Shown: positions 51,728 to 61,703 of the stretch, piece by piece | How the letters are laid out: every line of letters starts with the position of its first letter | Numbering within the stretch: the stretch's first letter is position 1 | From: Nocardia coubleae NBRC 108252 | GTDB taxonomy: Bacteria; Actinomycetota; Actinomycetes; Mycobacteriales; Mycobacteriaceae | Assembly: GCF_001612805.1 (NCBI RefSeq) | Contig: NZ_BDBD01000004.1 | Location: 1-64,000 of the forward strand | DNA: 64,000 bases | Direction of reading: 5' to 3' | Program-made: the position numbers and the translations under genes | Notes under the pieces: model-generated | Database searches by the model: none | What the model saw: only the letters and a program-made list of their open reading frames with translations | Told to the model about the DNA's origin: nothing

Positions 51728-52666
51728 ATGAACGCAACCGCGGCAGTCTTCGCAGGTCTCGCCTTGCTACTCGCAGGGCCGGTTCCCGCGTTGCTCAGCC
51801 GTGCTACCTGGCCGCACCGCAGTCCGCGGGCAGCGGTCGTGTTGTGGCAGGCCATCGCGCTGGCCGCTGTGCTCAGCGCCTTCGGTTCCGGGCTGGCCAT
51901 CGCCAGCATGCTGCTCGTTCCCGGCCCCGACGGTAGGCCCACCACCTCCCCCACCAAGGAGATCGACGCGCTCGGGCTGCCGCTGTGGCTCGTGTACGTC
52001 ACCGTGTTCGCGCTGACGCTGATGATCGGCGCGCGCCTGATGTTCTCCATCGTGCGCGTCGGCGTGCACACCCGGCGCCGCCGGTCCCGGCACCGCATGC
52101 TGGTCGATCTGCTCGATCAGAGCGGGCCCGTGCGCCGCGCCGCCGACATCCGGGTGCTCGCCGCGACCGAACCCATCGCCTACTGCCTGCCCGGGCTCCG
52201 CCAGCGCGTTGTACTCAGCGAAGGCACCCTGACCAGCCTCGACGACGCCGAGGTCACCGCGATCGTGAGCCATGAGCGCTCGCATCTGCGAGCCCGCCAC
52301 GACCTGGTGCTCGAGGCGTTCACCGCCGTCCACGAGGCGTTCCCCCGGGTGGTCCGCAGCAAGGCCGCGCTCGGTTCGGTGAAACTGCTCATCGAACTGC
52401 TCGCCGACGACTCCGCGGTGAAGGTCACCGGCCCCAAACCGCTCGCCCGCGCCCTGGTGGCGTGCGCGAAATCGACCGCACCGCAGGGTGCGCTCGCCGC
52501 GGGCGGTCCGAGCACCCTCATCCGCATCCAGCGCCTCGCGGGCGCCAACGGCGACGTGAGAATCGCCACCGCCGCCTACCTCGGATCCGCCGCGATTCTG
52601 GTGGTTCCCACCCTCGCCGTGGCGGTGCCGTGGCTGCAGGAACTGAGCCGGTTGTTCCACGGCTGA
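51728..52666 (+). CDS. M56 family (BlaR1-like) membrane metallopeptidase
   Basis: 312 aa with about four membrane helices. The zinc motif is HERSH (HExxH) in IVSHERSHLRARHD. No extracellular penicillin-binding sensor domain, as in Rv1845c. It likely acts on BlaI, but the sensing step must differ from staphylococcal BlaR1. Confidence 0.9.
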   Translation: MNATAAVFAGLALLLAGPVPALLSRATWPHRSPRAAVVLWQAIALAAVLSAFGSGLAIASMLLVPGPDGRPTTSPTKEIDALGLPLWLVYVTVFALTLMIGARLMFSIVRVGVHTRRRRSRHRMLVDLLDQSGPVRRAADIRVLAATEPIAYCLPGLRQRVVLSEGTLTSLDDAEVTAIVSHERSHLRARHDLVLEAFTAVHEAFPRVVRSKAALGSVKLLIELLADDSAVKVTGPKPLARALVACAKSTAPQGALAAGGPSTLIRIQRLAGANGDVRIATAAYLGSAAILVVPTLAVAVPWLQELSRLFHG

Positions 52667-52909
52667 CCTGGCGATCACCCACCCCGAACCGGGCGCGACG
52701 CACGCACCCCGGACCCTGCTGGTCACTCCTGGCCGGACCGGCGCTCGCCGTTACCGCTGACCAGGTTGTTTACCCACGCGAACGCAATCACGCCTATCCT
52801 GGGAGATCGGTCCTTCCTGCTGGGCCGCACCCCGTACGCCGTTCGCGTGTTTCGGGTAGTCGGCGCCGGTGATCTTCCAGCGCGATTCGCAGCCCAACGA
52901 AAGGCCATT

Positions 52910-55950
<3,041 letters not shown>

Positions 55951-56021
55951 CCGACCGGCCGACCGGACGCCCACGAGCGCCGGTCGGCCGCGCCGCTGAC
56001 ACATCAACCGAGGCGACGGAT

Positions 56022-56211
56022 TACTATGGAGTTGCCGATCTCGGCACAGCTCGTTTTCCCACCTCGAAAGGATCCAGTTGTCACCCGCGTCCAAGGGCGC
56101 CACACAGGAGGGCTCCTCTACGGAGCCGGGTGACAAACCCGGCGTCCTCCTTTCCGCAGCGTCCGTCCGATCCACTGGTCTCGTCCCCGCACCGCATGGG
56201 TGGTGCTGAGG
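56022..56211 (+). promoter_or_regulatory. Structured leader of the CNNM operon
   Basis: A TACTAT -10-like box (56022-56027) is followed by a 5' leader with mutually exclusive pairings: GTCACCC (56080-56086) with GGGTGAC (56128-56134), GGCTCC-TCTAC-GGAGCC (56111-56127), and CCGGGT-GACAA-ACCCGG (56126-56142). The GCTCCTCTACGGAG loop resembles part of the M-box magnesium riboswitch, but the surrounding order does not match. It could be a metal-sensing leader for the downstream Mg/Co-type transporters. Confidence 0.4.
56078..56209 (+). CDS. Candidate 43-aa leader ORF before CNNM gene
   Basis: TTG start with AAAGGA five bases upstream; starts with SPASKGATQEG after the initiator, is Ser/Pro/Gly-rich, and ends 2 nt before the CNNM ATG, so translation could be coupled. 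It may be a sensing leader peptide or chance. Not recognised. Confidence 0.3.
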   Translation: MSPASKGATQEGSSTEPGDKPGVLLSAASVRSTGLVPAPHGWC

Positions 56212-57567
56212 ATGTCCACCGTGCTGACAGTGCTCAGCCTGCTCGGTTTCGCCGCATTGACCCTCGGTACCGCCCTGTTCGTGGCCGCCGAATTCTCCCT
56301 CACCGCCCTGGAACGCAGCGCCGTCGAATCGGCCGCGCGCTCCGGTGACACCCGGTCACGACTGGTCAAACAGGCGCACAACACCCTGTCGTTCCAGCTC
56401 TCGGGCGCCCAGCTCGGCATCACCATCACCACCCTGATCACCGGCTTCATCGCCGAGCCCGTGCTGGCACGGCTGCTGGCGCCGCTGCTCGACGGCATCG
56501 GCCTGAGCGAGGCCGCCGCGACCGGTGTCGCGCTCGCGCTGGCGCTGATCCTGGCGACCTCGCTGTCGATGATCTACGGCGAGCTGGTACCCAAGAACAT
56601 CGCCATCGCCAAGCCGATGGCGACGGCCCGGCTCACCGCGGGCCCGATGATCGGGTTCTCCGTGTTCTTCAAATGGCTGATCCGATTCCTGAACAACGCC
56701 GCCAACTGGCTGGTCCGCAGGCTCGGTATCGAACCGGCCGAGGAACTGCGTTCGGCCAGGTCGCCGCAGGAACTCGGGTCGCTGGTGCGCACCTCGGCCC
56801 AGCGCGGCGCGATGGATCAGCGCACCGCCCAGTTGATGGACCGCTCGCTGGAGTTCGGTGAACGCAGCGCCGAGGACCTGATGACCCCCCGGGTGAAGGT
56901 GGAGTCGCTCGACCGCGACGACACCATCGCCGACCTCATCGCCGCCTCGGCGCGAACCGGGTACTCCCGGTTCCCGGTGATCGACGGCGACCTGGACAAC
57001 ACCCTCGGCGTCGTCCACGTCAAACACGCCTTCACCCATCCGGCGCACCTGCGCAAGCAGATCCCGCTCGGGAAACTCGCCGTCGCGGTACCGATCGTGC
57101 CCGCCAGTCTCGACGGCGACGAGGTGCTCGAACGGGTCCGCGCCGACGGCATGCAGGTGGCGCTCGTCGTCGACGAGTACGGCGGCACCGCGGGCATGGT
57201 CACCATGGAAGACCTGATCGAGGAGATCCTCGGCGACGTGCGCGACGAGCACGACGAGGAGGAACGCGACGTGCGCCGGGTCAGCGACGGCTGGGACTGC
57301 TCGGGTCTGCTGCGCATCGACGAGGTGTCCCGCGCGACCGGCTACGACGCGCCCGAGGGCGAATACGAAACCCTCGGCGGTCTCGTGCTCACCCAGCTCG
57401 GCCGCATCCCGATGGGCGGCGACGAGGTCGTCCTGCCCGAATCGCGTGGCGGTGCGGGTGGCTGGGTGGCCAGGGTGGAACGGATGGACGGACGACGGAT
57501 CGACCGGGTGCGCCTGGTGCCCGTCGACGACGCGAACCTCGCGGCACGGGAGCACAACCATGGGTGA
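56212..57567 (+). CDS. CNNM/CorC-HlyC family protein 1 (Rv1842c-like)
   Basis: About 451 aa. N-terminal DUF21/CNNM membrane domain (GTALFVAAEFSLTALERSAVE, GELVPKNIAIA), two CBS domains (about 210-340) and the C-terminal CorC/HlyC transporter-associated domain. Probably Mg2+ homeostasis; membrane-bound. ATG 56212; GTG at 56200 possible. Overlaps the next gene by 8 nt. Confidence 0.92.
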   Translation: MSTVLTVLSLLGFAALTLGTALFVAAEFSLTALERSAVESAARSGDTRSRLVKQAHNTLSFQLSGAQLGITITTLITGFIAEPVLARLLAPLLDGIGLSEAAATGVALALALILATSLSMIYGELVPKNIAIAKPMATARLTAGPMIGFSVFFKWLIRFLNNAANWLVRRLGIEPAEELRSARSPQELGSLVRTSAQRGAMDQRTAQLMDRSLEFGERSAEDLMTPRVKVESLDRDDTIADLIAASARTGYSRFPVIDGDLDNTLGVVHVKHAFTHPAHLRKQIPLGKLAVAVPIVPASLDGDEVLERVRADGMQVALVVDEYGGTAGMVTMEDLIEEILGDVRDEHDEEERDVRRVSDGWDCSGLLRIDEVSRATGYDAPEGEYETLGGLVLTQLGRIPMGGDEVVLPESRGGAGGWVARVERMDGRRIDRVRLVPVDDANLAAREHNHG

Positions 57568-58624
57568 TCTGTTCGGAATCGTCCTCACCGTGGTGCTGCT
57601 CGCGGGCAACGCCTTCTTCGTCGCGGCCGAGTTCGCACTCATCTCGGCCCGTCGCGATCGCCTGGAAGCCCTTGTCGCACAGGGGAAGAAGAAGGCCGCG
57701 ACGGTGATCGAGGCAGGCGAGAACCTGTCGATGATGCTGGCCGCCGCCCAGCTCGGCATCACCATCTGCTCGATCCTGCTCGGCCGGGTCGGCGAACCGG
57801 CCATCGCGCACCTGATCGAGCGGCCGTTCGAACTGCTCGGGTTGCCCGAGCAACTGCTGCACCCCGTCGGGTTCGCGCTGGCGCTGACCCTGGTGGTGAT
57901 CCTGCACATCCTGCTCGGCGAGATGGTCCCGAAGAACATCGCGCTGGCCGGTCCGGAACGCTCGGCGCTGCTGCTGGTACCGATCCACCTGATGTGGTTG
58001 CGGATCGCGCGCCCCCTCATCGCGCTCTACAACTACGCCGCGAACCTCACCCTGCGGATGCTGCGCATCGAACCCAAGGACGAGCTCGACGCGACGGTGT
58101 CCACGGTGGAACTGGCCGAGATGATCGGCGAGTCGCGGTCGGAGGGTCTGCTCGACGAGGAGGAACACCGCAGGCTCACCCAGGCACTCGGCACCTCCGA
58201 GCGGATCGTCGGTGATGTGATGGTGCCGCTGGCCGACGCGCGTTCGGTGCCGTTGCGCGGCGATGGAACCACCCTCGGCGACGTGGAAGCCGCCGTGGCC
58301 GAGACCGGGTTCTCCCGGTACCCGGTCCGCGCGGCCGACGGTTCGCTCGTCGGCTACCTGCACATCAAGGACGTGCTCGACGAGGTCGCCGACGACAACG
58401 CGGGCCCCGACACCAAGATCCCCCGCACCGACATCCGCCCCCTGCCGACGGTCACCACGACCACCGCGCTCTACGAGGCGCTGGCCCGGTTGCGCCGCAC
58501 CAGCAGTCATCTGGGCCGGGTGGTGGATGCCCGCGGAAACACCGTCGGCGTCGTCGCGCTCGAGGATCTCGTGGAGGAGTTCGTCGGTACCGTGCGCGAC
58601 GGGACTCACCGCAAGCCTGAGTGA
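57560..58624 (+). CDS. CNNM family protein 2 (Rv1841c-like)
   Basis: 354 aa. CNNM membrane domain (GNAFFVAAEFALISARRDR, GEMVPKNIALA) and two CBS domains, but no CorC_HlyC domain. Its ATG lies inside the end of the first gene (8-nt overlap), so the pair probably forms a heteromer, as in mycobacteria. Confidence 0.92.
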   Translation: MGDLFGIVLTVVLLAGNAFFVAAEFALISARRDRLEALVAQGKKKAATVIEAGENLSMMLAAAQLGITICSILLGRVGEPAIAHLIERPFELLGLPEQLLHPVGFALALTLVVILHILLGEMVPKNIALAGPERSALLLVPIHLMWLRIARPLIALYNYAANLTLRMLRIEPKDELDATVSTVELAEMIGESRSEGLLDEEEHRRLTQALGTSERIVGDVMVPLADARSVPLRGDGTTLGDVEAAVAETGFSRYPVRAADGSLVGYLHIKDVLDEVADDNAGPDTKIPRTDIRPLPTVTTTTALYEALARLRRTSSHLGRVVDARGNTVGVVALEDLVEEFVGTVRDGTHRKPE

Positions 58625-58762
58625 GCGCGGTCCCCGACCGGGCATGCGCGGGGTGGACGCGACCACCCCGCGCACATCCGCCGCGTGTGGTATGCCGCAT
58701 CCGTGCCCCGCGGATCGAACGACAACCACGAGCGCACGCCTGAGTCGCTAAGGTCGGGCGGT

Positions 58763-59050
58763 ATGCCACCCGCCCGACCTCTCACTCATCTGACGCTCAT
58801 CTTCGCTGGGGCCCTGCTGCTTTCGGTCCTCGCAGCCCTGGCTTTCGCCGCCGACGCGCACCCGGAATGCGCCGCCATCCCGGGCGACGTCGGCCCCTGC
58901 GACTATTGGGGCCGCGTCGCCGAATACGGGCCGTTCATCATCCTGTGGGGCACACTGATCCTCGCGGGACTCGGATCGGCGATATGGCTGGTGCTCATGG
59001 CTGTTCTCGGCTTCGCCGCACTGCTGCGTCCGAATTCCGGTGACCGCTGA
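58763..59050 (+). CDS. Small two-helix membrane protein
   Basis: 95 aa, two transmembrane helices (about 13-33 and 62-88) separated by an extracytoplasmic loop with two Cys (ECAAIPGDVGPC). ATG 58763; a GTG at 58685 is in frame. Unknown function. Confidence 0.65.
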   Translation: MPPARPLTHLTLIFAGALLLSVLAALAFAADAHPECAAIPGDVGPCDYWGRVAEYGPFIILWGTLILAGLGSAIWLVLMAVLGFAALLRPNSGDR

Positions 59051-59081
59051 ACCCGCGTGCCGATCTCCGGCGAAGAATTGA

Positions 59082-59369
59082 CTACGGCCGGATACAGCAG
59101 GAAACGATGCGCCAGAACGCCGTGCCGGACATGCTGCGGATATCCCAGTCACCGATCTGATCGTGTGCGGTGGAAACAATGCGGTCGATATCGAAATCGT
59201 TCCTGGTCGCCGCACCGGTCGATTCGACCTGGTCGATCACGAATTGTCTTGCCGCTCCGCGCATATCGAACGGCTCGGGGCGAAAGCTCCGGTCCAGAAT
59301 CGATGACAAATCGAGTTCCCCTCTGCGCCTGACCGCAGGGACGGAAAGGGCATATTCTGTTGTGTCCAT
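59082..59369 (-). CDS. Hypothetical protein (95 aa) of lower GC
   Basis: 95 aa soluble protein beginning MDTTEYALSVPAV and ending FWRIVSCCIRP. It uses many A/T-ending codons (ACA, GAA, TAT, TTG, TCA, ATT, AGA, CAA) unlike its neighbours, suggesting recent acquisition or low expression. AAGGG is very near the ATG. Not recognised. Confidence 0.6.
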   Translation of the reverse strand: MDTTEYALSVPAVRRRGELDLSSILDRSFRPEPFDMRGAARQFVIDQVESTGAATRNDFDIDRIVSTAHDQIGDWDIRSMSGTAFWRIVSCCIRP

Positions 59370-59572
59370 GCCCTTTTCGCCGCCGCGGCATCCCCTGGAT
59401 TACCTGACGCACAAAGTTTAGGGCGGGGTGGTGGGTAGCGGGCTGTAGGCGCCGACACCGTTTCGCGCCTGTCGTTGTCGCCACCACAACAACCGACAAA
59501 TCAGACAGGTTGGACGGGTTGTCGCCAGGTCTGCCCGGGTCGGGGCCGGCGAGCCCGCGAGGTCGCCCTTGG

Positions 59573-60754
59573 TCAGGCGGGGTCGCCGGGTGGTTTGCCC
59601 GGGGGTGGGACGGCGGCCTTCGCCGCGGTGTCGCATTCCGCCGAATCCGGTGTGGTCGTGGCGTCGATCTGTTCGCCGAGATAGCGCAGGACCACCGCGA
59701 TCATCGCGACCACCGGGACCGCGAGGAAGGCGCCGGTGATGCCGTAGAGGGAGCCGCCCGCGGTCACCGCGAGCAGCACGATCACGGGGTGCAACTCCAT
59801 GCTGCGGCTCTGCAGGACCGGTTGCAGCACATTGCCTTCCAACTGCTGCACCGCGATCACGACACCGAGCACGATCAGCGCGGTGGTGAAACCGTTGCCG
59901 ACCAACGCGACCAGGACGGCGAGCGCGCCCGCCACGAACGCGCCGACCATCGGGATGAAACCGCCGACGAAGGTGATCACCGACAGCACCAGCGCCAACG
60001 GCACGTCGAGGATGAACAGGGCCGCGCCGATGAGGACGGCATCGACGAAGCTGACGATCGCCTGCGTGCGGATGAACCCGCCGAGGGTCCCCCAAACCCG
60101 TTCGAGCACCGCCTCGAGGTGACGGCCGCTGCGGTTGCCGCACACGACATGCATCCAGGGCAGCAGGCGCGGACCGTCCTTCAGGAAGAAGAACACCAGG
60201 ACCAGCACAAGGAAGATCGTGATCAGGACCGACGTCGCGGTGGATACGCCGGTGAAGACACCGTTGGCGATCTGGGTGCCGCTGGACTGCAGTCGCGAGA
60301 CGATCGCGTCGACGGCGGAATCGAGCTGCTCGTCGCGAATGTTCAGCGGCGGACCTTGAACCCAGTCACGCACCTTGTTCACACCGGCGGTCGCCTTGTC
60401 CGCCAGTTGCGGCGCCTGGTCGGCGACCGACGGCACGATCAGTGCGATCACTCCTGCCACCAGCGCGAGGAAACCCACCAGGGTGATCGTGGCGGCCAGC
60501 GCGGGCCGCATCCGGTGGGCGGTGAGCCATCGGGTCGCGGGCCACAGGATCGTGGTCACCACGACCGCGAGCGCGACCGGCAACAGCACCACCCACAGTC
60601 GTCCCGCGATCGTGCCGAGCACCCACGCGCCCGCCGCGATCGCGACGACACACAGTGCCCATTTGGCCAGCCACAGCAGTCCGCCACCGATCACCTCGCC
60701 TCGGTCGCGGCCCTGCTGTGCGTCCGGTTTCGCCGTAGCGTTCTCGTTCCCCAT
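59573..60754 (-). CDS. AI-2E family transporter (PF01594)
   Basis: 393 aa with about eight helices; FLKDGPRLLPWMHVV and the C-terminal GNVLQPVLQSRSMELHPVIVLLAVTAGG are family signatures. Members export small solutes or act in Na+/H+ exchange; the autoinducer role is not general. Start ATG 60754; GTG 60763 is also possible. Confidence 0.92.
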   Translation of the reverse strand: MGNENATAKPDAQQGRDRGEVIGGGLLWLAKWALCVVAIAAGAWVLGTIAGRLWVVLLPVALAVVVTTILWPATRWLTAHRMRPALAATITLVGFLALVAGVIALIVPSVADQAPQLADKATAGVNKVRDWVQGPPLNIRDEQLDSAVDAIVSRLQSSGTQIANGVFTGVSTATSVLITIFLVLVLVFFFLKDGPRLLPWMHVVCGNRSGRHLEAVLERVWGTLGGFIRTQAIVSFVDAVLIGAALFILDVPLALVLSVITFVGGFIPMVGAFVAGALAVLVALVGNGFTTALIVLGVVIAVQQLEGNVLQPVLQSRSMELHPVIVLLAVTAGGSLYGITGAFLAVPVVAMIAVVLRYLGEQIDATTTPDSAECDTAAKAAVPPPGKPPGDPA

Positions 60755-60948
60755 CGCGCCCACGCCGCTAGTCTGGCATGCGTTCCGGCACCGCCGCAGG
60801 ATGAGCAATCCCGCGTCGGCGCGCCCGCGGGCGGTCGGCCCGGCTGGTATGTCACGGAATGCAACGTCGCGGGCGTAGGAATTCGCACCGGTGCGCGAGG
60901 ATAATCGTGGATGGGACGGCAGTTGCGGCACCAGCACAGGAGCGAGCA

Positions 60949-61680
60949 ATGATCCACAGTCATCGGGCTTTTTCCCACCTTGTTCATGCGGTGGGCGAAG
61001 AAGGTTTCGGCGACGATCGGTTGCGGCAGGCGGCCTGGGTGGCGCGGTGCGTCGGCCGCGATCGCACCGGTCCGCTGCGCGCGCAGGATTTCGAACGGCT
61101 CGCTGATCGTTTCGAGGCAGAATCCGTGACCGCGGGGTCGCTGCTGTTCTCCACCGGTGCGCCGCCGAAGGGTGTGTGGTTCGTCCGGGAGGGGCTGATC
61201 GAATTGTCGGTGGACACGGATCGTGAGCACACCGTGGTCGACGTGCTCCGCCCCGGCGACCTCGCCGGCGACCTGGCGATCCTGCTCGAAACCCCACCGC
61301 CCTACACCGCGCGCGCCCGCACGGACGCCCACTGCCTGTTCCTGCCCGCGCCCGAATTGGAAGCGCTCCTGGGCGATCCCGCCATCTGCCGCCGCTGGCT
61401 CACCAGCGTGTCGAAGCGCCTCGCCGCAGGTCAGGGCCGCCTCATCAACATGTTGGGGCGTCCGCTACCCACCCAACTCGACCAACTCCTCCTGGACGAG
61501 GCGGTCGACAACACCATCGACCTCCCGCACCGCACCCTCGCCGCCATGCTCGGCACGTCGGTTCCCGCTCTGAACAAGACCCTGAAGGAGTTCGACCGGG
61601 ACGGTTTGATCACTCTCGACGACCCGAGAATCATCCTCACCGACCCCGACCGCCTCCACCACCTCGAATCAGCTCACTGA
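60949..61680 (+). CDS. Crp/Fnr family transcriptional regulator
   Basis: 243 aa. Cyclic-nucleotide-type beta-barrel (about 45-150: GSLLFSTGAPPKGVWFVREGLIEL) and a C-terminal winged helix (HRTLAAMLGTSVPALNKTLKEF). AGGAG is seven bases before the ATG. The binding-pocket Arg/Ser pair for cAMP is not obvious, so the ligand is uncertain. Confidence 0.9.
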   Translation: MIHSHRAFSHLVHAVGEEGFGDDRLRQAAWVARCVGRDRTGPLRAQDFERLADRFEAESVTAGSLLFSTGAPPKGVWFVREGLIELSVDTDREHTVVDVLRPGDLAGDLAILLETPPPYTARARTDAHCLFLPAPELEALLGDPAICRRWLTSVSKRLAAGQGRLINMLGRPLPTQLDQLLLDEAVDNTIDLPHRTLAAMLGTSVPALNKTLKEFDRDGLITLDDPRIILTDPDRLHHLESAH

Positions 61681-61703
61681 TCCGGCGCCTACTCCGAGAG
61701 ACC

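Noticed and set aside
52766..52909. 48-aa N-terminal extension of the DEAD-box helicase
   Set aside because: The sequence is not helicase-like, contains promoter-like elements, and a TTG with a good ribosome site starts the conserved part.
56026..56133. 35-codon ORF starting at ATG 56026 in the CNNM leader
   Set aside because: Its ATG overlaps the likely -10 box, so the transcript would begin downstream of it, and there is no ribosome site.
56107..56150. Full M-box (ykoK) magnesium riboswitch
   Set aside because: Only the GCTCC-N5-GGAGC element resembles it; the GTCCAAGGGCGCC-like part lies on the wrong side and the rest of the consensus is missing. Kept only as a hypothesis for a structured leader.
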